From: Diadema setosum | Taxonomy: Eukaryota > Echinodermata > Echinoidea > Diadematoida > Diadematidae | DNA length: 64,000 bases | Assembly: GCA_033980235.1 (NCBI GenBank) | Contig: CM067075.1 | Location: forward strand, 24,189,061 to 24,253,060 | Reading direction: 5' to 3' | Shown: positions 32,476 to 46,100 of the stretch, piece after piece | Layout: each line of letters begins with the position of its first letter | Numbering within the stretch: position 1 is the stretch's first letter | Made by a program: the position numbers and the translations under genes | Notes under the pieces: model-generated | Seen by the model: the letters and a program-made list of their open reading frames with translations, nothing else | What the model was told of the DNA's origin: nothing | Database searches by the model: none

Positions 32476-34467
32476 ATGGTGTAGGGACCATGAAGTATTA
32501 AACCTGATGAAGTTAATGCTGAATGTTTCATCTCGTGTCCATGACCAGGTTATTGCAGTCATGCAGCATTCGCCCTCAAACTCAAATCTTTTTTAAAGGG
32601 TATTTTTCTTTTCAGTCCTTATCATTTTCAGAGTTAGTTTGCTTCTTTTATGGTCACATAAATCATACTTGAGGTTACTCAGTTCATAGCTCTGCCCAAC
32701 TAACACACATACACACACACACACAACACACACACACACACACAAATCTCCCTAACTTTTACAACCAAGTGAAAATAATAAGATAGACTGTCCAGACACC
32801 AGAAGGCTTCGGGGGCGGGGGGATATTATGCAAAGTGAATGCAATTATCAATGTTTTACGTGTTAAATTTGAAGAATAAAGAAGCTATGCATATCAAACG
32901 CACATTACCAGTTATCATGAAATGAAAACATGCATGATGAGAATAAAACGCAACTTTTGCTTATCACAATATTGATCCAAAACAGGAAAGAAGTCCAGCT
33001 TTCTGGAAATTAAATTACATGTATGATATAAAGAAAAAGTGCAGCAGAGTAGAAGGTATACATTCACTTTTAAATGCTGCACTAAATGGGTGACCTGCTC
33101 ATTTGAATAAATACAGATGACTTGCATTAACTTGACTATTATATTTTGCAATGAAACAACTTTTTTTGACTCTCATTGCATATCCTGCCATCCTATATTG
33201 CAAACCCAGATAAAAAACAAATAAAAAAACAGCAATTCTCCCAACAATTATGCACAATACAAAGATTTATAAGAATAATATATAGATATCATGTTTATGA
33301 AATAAAATATATGACTACTGTATATATTGCAGCTAATCTAAAAATCAGAGCCTCTGTCAAGTTCTGTAAAGCATAAATCTATTCTGAGAATAACCATCTT
33401 CTTTTGACCCATTCATATGCAACATTCATATACATGCATCCTATATCATGTGAACTTTCAGCCAAACACTATAACCATTGATGAGAAATGTGTTGAAGAT
33501 ATAGAAACCAAACTGCATCAGCAGAGACGAAGGTCTATGAGGAAACTAGTACAATCAACCTTGCCTAAGTCCTAAGTCGAATCTATTTGGACTGAAGAAA
33601 CCTTTTGCCCAGCCTGTCCCTGTTGTGAATTATACTGTCCACTGAATAACATGTTGATGTACAGATATATAATTGTATGCTTGCTTGAGTAAACAATCAT
33701 CGTTTTGTGGCCTTGTGATGATTAGATGATGAAGGGATTCATACATTTCTAGTAGTGTCCTGTAAATAGTCTTCTATCCTAGATTTTCGATCATTTGCTC
33801 GCTGTCTGATCCAGACAATACCAATAATGCACACTTTTGGTGGAACAAAAAGACCACTGCGGTATTCAAGACACTGCACAGAGCAGGGTGCTGTCTCTTA
33901 AGTTGATCTCAACACTCTCTCCATGATATTGGATAATTTTTTTGGTACATTATTACATAACAGGAATACTGAGAATGAACCTTACTGAACTAAGGAAATA
34001 TGCACAAAGGAGCTACGTGTAAGATACTTTCCATTCATGCTCATATTAACTTCTGGGTTACTAACGATTGCTACAAAGGCATGTTGCTTCCTTTTTCCAT
34101 AGTTGCTACGATATTTCACGAAGTGCAGCGCAGTTTGTTATACCATCCACTTTATACTTTGTGTAATGTTGTCGAATAAATGTGTGTGCATTGTGCAACA
34201 CTGACAGAAGGCGAGTCTTACAATATCAGCTGCAAATGTGAATGACTTGTCTGCCGTGAACACACAATTCATAAGTCCGCACCCTGTCATAATTTCCAGA
34301 GAATCGAGAACAAACTCATGTGAACAAGGCCTGAACTGAAACTAAAGAAGAATTTAGTTGATAAATCAGCAACTCGTCTTCACATATATCTAAGGATGTG
34401 TGAGAAAATGAAAAAGAAAAAAAAAAATAATAATTTTGATGTGTCAAAAGAATGCATTACGTTATTT

Positions 34468-34491
34468 CAAGGAGGTAGAGCTACCTCCTTG
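34468..34491. repeat. 11-bp stem perfect hairpin
   Basis: CAAGGAGGTAG, a two-base centre AG, then CTACCTCCTTG. Confidence 0.8.
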
Positions 34492-37175
34492 GTTATTTTG
34501 GGGATACAAATGTATATTCTAGCCCGAATCCAGTTTCTTCCAAAATCACAAGCTTTTGTCAATAAGGATGCAAAATTAGTATGCAACATACAAGCATTGC
34601 TTGCAGAAATGCAGCAGGGTAGAAGAGCATCTCATACGGTATCACTACAAGGATATAAAGTATGCTTGCCTTCTACGCTACTTTATATGTAAGCCTACTG
34701 ACAAATTATATGTAATGAACAAAAAGAACTTACATTAAAAATGTTAGAATGCAATCTTCAGTCCAATTCGTACTTGTCATTTGGTATACAAAACATTCCA
34801 TTTTTTGTACCTTCATGCATGTTGATCCTCAAAAATGACATCTCGCTCATTCAAATGGGTTGTGACTGGCAGACAGAATTTTATATGCATATCCACGGCA
34901 ACCTGGTATGATATTAAACCTGGCTTCTTTTTATACGTGCAATATACGCTTATACATTTTATCTTTTTCCAAGGCTGTCGTCCCTTCAAGCTATCTGCTT
35001 ATCTGATGACGGCCTTCTGCATTCCAATCCCACCAATACATTCCACCACAGTGCAGTCAGGTTACCATTTATACATACTAGTATATCGTATATGGCTCAA
35101 AATTAGCACATCTTTCCATTCAGTTGCAAGACTATTGTACATTAATTTAGTTTATATCTGACTATTCCAATTGTACATAAGTCTTCAATATTATTTTTGA
35201 AAAATGGAAAACATGATGACTATATTTCACTTGTGATATGTTCAATGCAGAAAACTCTGAATATATTTGAATCTGAATTTAATTTGATTTGATAAAACAA
35301 GAATCTCACCACAACCGGCCCATAATCAGCAGACACACGGAAACACTTAGACATTGTGTGAGTGCACAGGTTTTAGTACATACACTGACCAGGTGCCATA
35401 TGCAGAGGCTTGCGACGACACTAACAAGCCAAACTTAGGTGTTTGCACCCTCCAACATTACCACTAACCATTATAGACAGGTGGCCACTATAAATAGGTT
35501 ACTATATACATGTAAAGGTACTATCTGCTTTATGCCATGAATTACAAATGCCCACTTTTAAGAATGTGTTCCCTTTGCAAGGAACTGTATGGACACATCA
35601 GACCGCATTCCCTTTGTTTAAACAACTGCTGAAGAAATTGAATGAAACATAATATTGATGCACCGTATTTTGCACATGGCATGCATGAAGATATATCATA
35701 CTTTGCAGACATGACGGGGGTGGTTGGTGTACATCTATTTCGGCGAAAATTGGTTGACAGTAACCTTAATCTGCATTCACTTCTAGCAAAGTATTACTTC
35801 ACAGGATTTTGAATTGCCATTTCTAATTGAAATTTTTAATTGAATTGAATGGAATATATTCATGCTCATGATCTAACATGAGGCATATTTGCTGTTATTG
35901 TTTTTCAAGAGATATTTGATAATTTTGCCTAATGACAAATGAGATATGCCTTAACCTTCTATGGTACATGCCAAACCCAGTCACCATGCCCACAATGGCA
36001 TACAAAGATATTGCTGATGACTGAAACGTCCATCATCCGATCTTACAAAGATGAACTTGCCAACTGGATATCAAAACCTCGAACCAGCTCCTCTTCTCTT
36101 AAGGACACAAATACCAAGTGTCCAGAATCAAAAAAGGAAGAAAATAGAAGGAAATTCCCTGGCTTTGGTCATTCCTCCTTTTGGATCAATCAGTTGTCTG
36201 AGGCTTGTAATTGACACAGACTGGTCAGACACCAGCGCGGACTCCATATGAAACTGACAGAGGTAAGGGAAGGCCTCACTACCACAGGGTCCTCTACACT
36301 TCATGACAAGCTAATCTTCCCTCGGACAGAGATATAACTCTACGCACAAAATGGAGCATAATTTTAAGTAAAGGCTATTGGCCTTTGCCTTCATACAGTC
36401 TCATTACAAACTGCTAATGGCACTTTACACCGTAAGTCTGTTTTTACAGCGCTCTCGCATTGTACTTTCAAGAAACTGGCGCTCAAAGAGCATGTGTCTG
36501 ACATGGCAGAGTCCTGGTTTTTGAGGTATTATGGTTCCTTTGTTCTAGTGACAGACTAACATTACTGATCACTGAAAACAAACATGCCTTGTTCAAATTT
36601 AACCTTCACCTATTTGCCAACAGCTAGTTAAAACCATACCTAGCTATCTACAGGTTGTTTTTTGTTTTTTTTTTTCTCTGTGGGGAAGGGAAGGAAATAT
36701 TTCACATATTCCAAAATCTGCTACAGACCTATGGTAGTATTCAACACCAAAAGGAAAGGAGATCATGATGTAAAGATTAAATCTAATAACAAATCAACTA
36801 TATCATTTGACATCAGTCTGGGAAGTCTGCATTGGGACAGAAGCACTATCTAACATGAAAATTACACCTAAACCTACAAGTTATTTTAAAAGGTGAAAAA
36901 ATTCTCTCCTTATTCCTACATACAATCCCTCAAGTGTAAAGTGTTCCCCCCCCCCACAATGGGAGTGAGAAGTTTGAATAAAGATTAGTTTTGCAGCGTT
37001 ATCTATCACACACCATGATATGTATCAGCTATTTTTTTTTTTAAGTTTAAAAACCACCTGTCTCACTTTCTACAGATTGATTGCATGTGTCCCCATGAAA
37101 AAGTTTTCCTACACACAGCTACGGTAGGTTTCGTTATGCCGGTCGATTGATGATAATATTCTCATGCCATCATCG

Positions 37176-40100
37176 CTACTTTCTTCGAGTGAAGAAGGAA
37201 GACAGGTATGTGATTCCGGCGTTGAGGGCACCAGGGCTGCTTTCCGACGACGGGCTAACGTCGTCCTCCGTGGTCGGACTGCTCACATTGTCCAGTTCCG
37301 CACTATCCAGCATTTCAAACTCCGCCAGGTCCAGATCGGACTGCGGGGAGGGCGTGAGGCCGCTGGGGATGGTGGTGGTGCTCGCGGTAGCTGCCCCACT
37401 CGACGTCATCTGAGCCGATTTCACTGGCAGTGTATGGTGCCTCTGCTTGGGCCTCGTCTGGACAGTATCTTCCCGACTGACCGAGTCGGTCCATGATGTC
37501 AGGGCCTCCGTCACAACTGACGCCACGGTCTGGGAGAGCAGCTGGGCGGCAGCAGGGGCCAAAGAACTGTCAATGTTGGGTGCCATCACGTCGGAACCAC
37601 TCCTCTCCTGGCTGGTGCGAATGGGTCCACTCGACAAATCATCCAGGGGTGATTCCGGCGTGTCCAGTTCGTGATCAGCCATATCCTCATCTGTCGAGAT
37701 GCCGAGAAGATCCCTGGGCGGGTGCAGCCTGTTGGAATCTTGCTCCTGCACTCCAAGTTGAAGTAGGCTGCCAGCTGAGTGCGAATCCAGTTCATCCCCA
37801 CTCGGGTCCAAAGTGCGGTCCTGGAATGACGGCATTTGACTCAGACCAGCTAGGAGATTGGTAGACTCATTGTCTGTGTTCAATTCTGAAATAATGGAAT
37901 GAACGACAGAGTAGAAAGATGAATCAAAAGAGGGATAGAATACACAATGTACATACACAAGTACAACATCCATTCATACACTTGCATACTCACATATGCA
38001 CACAACCACACAGACATGCATATTATGTAAAGAAAAACATATAACATTTCTAAACAATTTATGTCCTTTACACTTACGATAATCATTCGAATGAGTGTTT
38101 GAGTAAACCTGATCCACTTTACATTGTATTCAGAAAGCAGCCATCTCTGAAATTGCAAACTGTCGCTAAATGAATTAATTTAAATGACTGAACTTCACTC
38201 TGAAAAGATAATTACTTAAAGGTCAAGTTCACCTTCATATACGTGTGGATTTTGTGAATGCAGCAATATTTACACATCAGGGAAAGTTTGGAGAAAATCT
38301 GACAATCCGTTCAAAAGTTATGAATTTTTAAAGTATTTGTGCAGTCACTGTTGGATGAGAAGACTACTACAGTGTATGATGTCATATGTGTAGAGCAATA
38401 TAAGGGAAATATAAAGGAATTTCATAAAATTTAATTTTTTGAAACAAGTGCACATTTCCTTGACTTGTCACTAATGCATTTAAAGGTAATGATATTCCCC
38501 CTGTCTTCTGAAAGAGGGGAGCCAAGTGTTCTTTTATTACACAAGAAAAGTGAAAATATGTTGAATTTTGTTTTTACTTTCTCTATATCATTCTACGCAT
38601 TTGACATCACAAGCTGTAGTAGTCTTCTAATCCAGCAGTGACCGAGCAGAAACTTCAAAAATTCATAACTTTTGAACAGATTGTCCAATTTTCCTCAAAC
38701 TCTCACTGATGTGTTCTACTATAAATATTGCTGCATTCACTCAATCCACATGTCTATGAAGGTGGACTTGTCCTTTAAAACTTTAACCCGTTGAGGACGA
38801 ACTGATTTTGCTACAACACGCATTTCCCATAGACACTTGCCCGAGTATACTCGAGACTCGTCCTCAACGGGTTAATATGATACTGAGATGATATTCCTCC
38901 GTGGTTTTATTGGAGGACTAAGAAAAAACAACAACTGCTGGAGCTGGATCCTTGTATTCAGTCAATGAGTCTTGCAATCATCCTCGGTATGAAGAATAAA
39001 CTGTGGTGTGTATCACTGCACTTTTTGAGTCATTTTGGCAAACACTGTCCGTCGAGAGCGGGCTTACCGTCATCGGTGAACTCCATGGAGGCGCCACGCG
39101 GCAGGAGACCCCCGACGAAGCCGTAGGTGGGCGTCCCCTGACAGCTGGAGGATGGGGTCCGGCCGGCCACCCTGGAGGCATGGAAGAGGGCAGCATCCAC
39201 AGCTGGCCCAGGGGTGGGGCAGAACTCGTTCAGCTCACTGTCGGTGCTACTGTCACCGTCGGCGTGGTTACGTGAGGAGCGGCGACGACCTGGGGGGACA
39301 AATATTGAGAGGGGGATTGTGGTAGAAGTCAAGTTCTGATGGTGAATATTTCCCAGGGATACCATTTTTGCAAATTTTGCAAGCAAAAACAAAAACAACA
39401 AGGAAAAGTAGAAATTACGCGGTGCGTAATATATGTCCCCGCCGGAAGTAGCATTTAGTAGCAAAATGTACAATATAGGTAAAAAGATCAAGGTCAAAGG
39501 TCACAGAAGTCAAAGGTCAAAATTCTATGTGGAAGTTTTGAAGCCCTCACCTAGTGCAATCACATAAAGCAAACGGAATCGAAATCGGGTTAGAAATGGC
39601 GAAGGAGTAGCATTTTGTAGCCAATGTACAATATAGGTAAAAAATCAAGGTCAAAGGTCAAAGAAGTCAAAGGTCAAAATTCTGTGTACAAGTTTTGAAG
39701 CCCTCACCTAGTGCCATCACATAAAGCAAACGGAATCAAAATCGGGTTAGAAATGGTGAAGGAGTAGCATTTGGTAGCAAAATGTACAATACAGGTCAAA
39801 AATCAAGGTCAGAGGTCAAAGAAGTCAAAGGTCAAAATTCTGTGTAGAAGTTTTGAAGCCCTCACCTAGTGCCATCACTTAAAGCAAACGGAATCGAAAT
39901 TGGGTTACAAATGGCGAAGGAGTAGCATTTTGTAGCAAAATGTACAATATAGGTAAAAAATCAAGGTCAAAGGTCAAAGAAGTCAAAGGTCAAAATTCTG
40001 TGTAGAAGTTTTGAAGCCCTCACCTAGTGCCATCACATAAAGCAAACGGAATCGAAATCGGGTTAGAAATGGCGAAGGAGTAGCATTTTGTAGGCAATGT

Positions 40101-43100
40101 ACAATATAGGTCAAAAATCAAGGTCAAAGGTCAAAGAAGTCAAAGGTCAAAATTCTGTGTAGAAGTTTTGAAGCCCTCACCTAGTACCATTATATAAAGC
40201 AAACGGAATAAAAATCGGGTTAGAAATGGCGAAGGAGTAGCATTTTGAAGCAAAATGTAAAATATAGGTCAAAGGTCAAGGTCAAAGGTCACAACTGAAA
40301 TTCTGTATAGAAGTTTCAAAGCTCCCATGTAGTGCTATCATATAAAGCAAACAGAATCAAAATCGGTTTAGAAATGGCGAAGGAGTAGCATTTTGAACAT
40401 TTTGATCACACACGGACAGACGGACACACGGACACACACACGTACGGAGCCCGTTTCATAGTCCCCTGCTCGAACTCATTTGGCGGGGACAAAAACACAA
40501 ATTTGACAATGGAATGAAATATTGCCCTCTCCGGTTATGTAAGAATTGAGTATGAGAGTGATGTACATACATGCAACAGGGGCAGGCAGCAACTGAATAC
40601 AAAATGTGTTACTTACAATTTACTGTGTTCTGCTGATAGGTGGTTTCCACTGCAAATTAACCACTCGCGAAATTGTCTTACAACTCCCAATTCGAAAAAT
40701 ACTATGTCCGTGAAATAATTGGCATATTTAGTATTCTACAGGTAATGACCCCACTGGCAAAGCAGAGTGGGAAGCTTAAACTGACTGATGATGAGATCAA
40801 AGCTCACCTCAACCCTTTTATGACTAATACCTCAAAAGTGACATTGTTAACAAACTGGTTGTTGATTGCACTGATATATAACATCCCAGGATTTTGTGTG
40901 TCTTTCAGAGTCTTCCAACAATGAGGCACAGATATTAATGTGAGAGACAGAGAGAGCAGGCGCAATGAAGTATGACTATTTTGTGGTGAGAAATGTGGAA
41001 GGGGGGGGGGAATACTGTAAAACTGGATATTTTTGTGCAACTAATTTTTCGCGCTTGGCCAAGAAGAGTTTCACATGTTTTTAATTCCGCGGAATCAAGA
41101 CATCCACTATTGGAACACATGGCACCCAAAAATATTCACGTGCTTTTATTTTTGCACTAGCTTCTGGTTGCGCGAAATGAGCGAAAATTTCAACACTGCG
41201 AAAATTTCCACTTTTACAGTTGTAGTCATTTTAAATCCATATGGTGCCGAGAAGCATACTCACGTTTTTGTCGCCTCTCCCTGCGCTCCAGACTGTCCAT
41301 GCTCTGTTCAAACTGTTTGAGGAAAGGCTTCATCTTGGTATAGAGCTGGCCAGTAACATCATGGAATAAGAACGCTGGCCACAGTAGCAGGCAAACCACT
41401 GGGAATATGAAAATATATAATATTTTATCAAAATTATATATCACACAAATACATTATAACCTACAATGCAATGTATAAGCTTGGCAAACAAGTGTAAATT
41501 CCTTTGGCAGTAATACAATTGATTCTTTTGTATTTCTGCAGCAAACCACCAGGAAAATATACTTGAAAGTATGATAAATATTTCTCCAGGGATTATTTGA
41601 CTCGGTCGTCCTATAAGAACATGTGAAGAGCTCGCTTCCAAAAGGCACTAAATCCATCATTTTTCAATGAATTTAGTGCCATTTGGTTGAAAGCTCTTCA
41701 TGTTTATCTATGACAAACCACAAAAGACAGGAATATATTTATATGGTACACATTTCTCTGGTAGCAATAAGATTAAGTGTGTTTGAAGCACATGCGCGTT
41801 TCTACATTTAGATATCATATCCCAAGTTGTGTGGATTGTTCCTTGAATGTGCCAATGTTGTCACAAACATCTCTGTAAAACAACTTTGTCTCAACATCTC
41901 TATGAAACAAATTTGTTCTTGTCTACACTCTCTCTTGATGATGTGTTGATCATGTAAGCACATCATCTTCGCACAGTACATGAATTAATTTGTTTTTCCG
42001 AGCCAGCCTTGAATCTCAAGCTTTTATGGCCGACATACCTCACAGAAAAAGATTTATGATGTTCCCTAGGGCCATGAAAGTTTTCCTGGGACCCTGTTTA
42101 CACCAAAGCTCAGATTGAGGCCGAGTCATAGATCAGCCGCTCCCAAAGCTCAGTGTGAACAGTCATGAAACATTGAGCCACGGTCAAATTTTGGACCACT
42201 TCTGGGCCCCATTTCATAAAGAGTTGATATGATAGCAACTCTTATTAGAATGGTAATTGTCTTGTTAATGACAAGAATCCAGCTTCTTCATTGGCTGTTC
42301 CTATGGGAAATTGCCATTCCAACAGGAGTTGCTATCCTAACATCTTTTATGAAATGAGGCCCAGGAGTTGCTAGTAGTCTCGGTGTCGGAGCTATGAGGT
42401 TACAGGGGCGTGGCCATTGCTTGACCCCGTAATTCATGTTCATTTTGTGCTGGGCCTTTTACCATACTGTACTCGATCATGTGCGCATGAATCTGAGTGC
42501 TGTTAGGACAACATTCCAGCTCTTGTCTTTGGGAATTGGAAGTAGGTAACAGGTACAACCGAATTCTAAGGGAAAGTGATAAACATCTGCCATCCTCACT
42601 TCTGGGGGGCATTTCATAAAGCATTTGTCTGTCAAATTTGTCGGACAAATTTGCTCTCAGCCAGTCAGATGGACGGATTTCAGTAGCTTATAATAGTTTA
42701 TCTGAAAAAAAAAATTCTGTCAAAATGCTTCATGAAATGCCCCCTGTATTAAATTCAAGCAAGGTATATTTCAAGCTCTCCTTGTTACCTGCCACTTTAC
42801 ATTTTACTATTATTTTCCTTGGAGCAAACATCCCTTTTTATATAAAAAATGTTAGTATCAAATCAGCTGTATGCTTTAGTCCATTTTCAATATTAGTATG
42901 GGCTAAAATTTCTAAAATTCCTATGAAGTTCAGCAGATCTACATTTACAACTAAATTTGTTCACGTCACACATCAAGACAACTACATTGAGAGAGTCATG
43001 TTCGGCCGCAGCCCGATTTCACAGTGTAAATGCACAGAAATGCGAGGCTGGGCCCAGCAATTGAACTTGGTCTGAGCTGTGGCTTGGCCCTGGCCTTTGG

Positions 43101-46100
43101 CAGAAACAGGGTTCAAGTTCTACGATTGTGTAATTCCTTGGAATGCCAAGTTGGGCATACTGTCAGACAACACACTGGGATACAAGGAGATGAAAGAAAG
43201 AACATCGATAGAATATGCGCAAGTAAACAACTATTGATCCTCTCTAGCGCTGAATCTGCAACATTTGGCTTGATAGGCAGAAGCAATGCTGGCCAATGAT
43301 GGAGCAGAAAGTGCACTTTCCTTTCTCTAATCCAGTCTAAGCATTCAAAACAACTAAGCGAATCCTTCGTCCCAAGCAGCGGGGAATTGGGGCTAATTGG
43401 AAGTCTTGCTGGCTGTGTATACTTACTCACAAAGTACGCTAGTATGACCCCAGGTATGTAGACACTGATAAAGAATACTGTCAGGCACACACAACAGGTA
43501 TAGGTGCAAAACTGTGGGGAGAAAAAAGAGAGTACGATACAAGTGCATCTTTTAACATCAGAAACATGACGGAAAACAGTCAATGTACAATTCAAAGAGA
43601 AATTCAACTCTGTCTTGAGTGGACTTAAAACAAAGATTCAATTCAAGAGTACCTTCAAAGAGACCAAATAGGGAAAACTTTTACTGAACTTGATTTAGGA
43701 GTGTAAATTGGACATTTGCTGGTGTTATGGCTTAACAGCTGGGCACTCACAAACAGCAGTGACACCACAGCTGACTCTAGCCTGAATGTAAAAGATCACA
43801 TTATTTCTTTGTACATCTTGTACTACTTTTATTATCCTTAGTCTTTACAGGCTCATAATCAAAACAGGATGTTTAATATTTCTAGTGAAAAACCACACCT
43901 TTGCTGGATCCCGTTTGCGGAGCTCCCAGAATGCATTGTGCCAGTCCTCCACCAGCTGCCAGGCACGAGAAATGTACTCACACAGCTCTGGAACGCTCAG
44001 CAGGCGTTCATACAGAGATGTCCACCTATTGGTTAGAAAAATGAATAGCAAATTAATAGTATAATATTGTGTATATGCTTGTGAGTATTAAACATTATAT
44101 TATAACAGATAACATGAATCACATAATCTTAATATTATAAACCACATAAGTCCTTCCTGGATGGTATGGTGAATCATTAAAGTTGTCTATTTAATCAAAT
44201 AAAATGTACCAAATACTGTATATGCGAAATATTCTGCGAGGTTTTTATTTTCGTGAATTTTGCAAGTCAGCTGCTATACGCGAAATTAAAAACACGCGAA
44301 AATATTGACTCTAATGCTGATATGAAAGCGACGTATACGCATATACCACGATACATTTCTCCGTTCAGTACAGGACTCCACGATCGCGAATTTAATCACT
44401 CGCGAAATTGTTGGGAAGTCCCGATTCGCGAAAATTTAGACTCGCGAAATATATGGCGTATACAACAGCAGAATAACTATCAACACTTTGAATACTTCTG
44501 ACTTTTACAAGATGCTAGTTTATACAAAATGCTCCTTACTGCATGTATTAAGGAATACGTATAGGAATCACTTCGAGCAGTAATGGAGCCGCATTTGAAG
44601 CAATTGTGTGAAAAATGGTAGCTCTGTTGGAGTACTCCATGGGAAGATAAGTGAGTGTACTCGTGTACATACAATGAGTGTGATTCCTGTTACGTTATGC
44701 ATGAGAGGTTGATATCAGTGAAGGATCCAGGAATTCCGTAAAGGGTAAATGGGGATGGGGGGGGGGGGGAGCAAAAAATATTTCTGGTGCCACTTGCGAG
44801 TTTAATCAGCTGATGGGGGGGGGGGGCCTAGGCTCCTGTACCATTATTTTTCATTTCTCATGCCATTTCCAGGTTTCATCCACTAACAAGCAAAAAATAA
44901 AAATTAAAAAAAAAAAAGGCTTACAACAGTGCATCTTTCTGCCCCCCCCCCAACAATTGCTCCAGTCATATGTTCTCCAAGGACTTAGGGTTAGGGTTAT
45001 TATGGAGTTATGATAGGGCCTTAGGTTGCTGTTCATATATTGTAGAATCATGTGCTTCTGATACAGAATTTTTGCCAGCCTCAATAATTGCTAGATTTGT
45101 AGCTGATTCATAAATTCACAACATATTTTAGAGTATCAATAGGGTTTAGTTTTGGGTTTTGTTTGTTTGTTTGTTGTTTTTTTTTTGGGGGGGGGGGGAG
45201 GGGGTTCTCTTTCGCAAATTGGCACACTATGTTAAAATCTCTTTTAGATTTTGTCCAGATTGACTGTATCAAACCTGTTCCATAATTTATCTTTTTCTAA
45301 TAAGTCATATATGGAGTCAAATTTGGAGGTGCTGATTTGATGATGACAAGAATACCATGGAATATGATTTTTACAGCAAAACTCCACAAGGACACAAATA
45401 TTTTATGAGAAGAAATGTAAAATCATACTTACTCCTCTTCCCTTGGTTCCCTCCGTTTAACTGAGAAAGACAGAAATCAAAATTCTTATTAATTTGATAT
45501 GTTAAGACATACAATTGTTACAATGCTTTACCAAGTTATACAGAAGACACAGACATGTTATCCACACAATCTTATACACACAAACACACACCTAAAAACA
45601 CATAGGGGCATGTATGCCATGGACCTACCAATTGCTTGCAACTCTGTTCAGTTTGATATCAACATATGAGCTGTTTGTGTTTTTTTATTAGATCAGCATG
45701 ATTACCATACTCAGTTCACTGAACAAAACAACAAACTTCAACCTTCACTCGTGTACTGCTGATACAAAAATGCATCGACGGTAGATTCACTCATTCACAT
45801 TCACGTGTAACATCCTGCTGTTCAGCATACAATTAACATATTAAATAGATCTTGTAGACTGAGTAACTGCATATTTGAGGGGGATACATCACTTTTTAAT
45901 CTATGCATACTGCAGCCATGAGTCTGATCAATGAGAAATCTATTCGTTCTGACCCTATAAAGGCAAAAGCAACTCCTCATTGTACAATTGAGTGTATTCA
46001 GTGAAAGGGATATATGAAGAGTTTGTTCGCGAAAACCGATAAGTCCATTTTTGAAGATTTTGAAGTACGGTATCTGTCATAAAATACAAAATAATACCTT

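Larger units (their letters stand above)
30053..37175. other. Convergent intergenic region, includes RETREG 3'UTR
   Basis: No coding sequence recognised over about 7 kb. RPL37A ends on the left and RETREG ends on the right (minus strand), so a long RETREG 3'UTR probably occupies part of it. TTTATT (AATAAA on the minus strand) occurs at several places, e.g. near 30893, and none can be chosen from sequence alone. Contains (GT)n, (CA)n near 32704-32745, and the repeats listed separately. Confidence 0.4.

Noticed and set aside
32271..32562. Phe-rich and Lys-rich open frames
   Set aside because: Artefacts of T-runs and G-runs.
43105..43125. GGGTTCAAGTTC, tRNA B-box-like
   Set aside because: No A-box or cloverleaf upstream; not a tRNA.
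44985..45000. TTAGGGTTAGGGTTA, telomere-like
   Set aside because: Only two units, inside a RETREG intron; chance or a short interstitial match.
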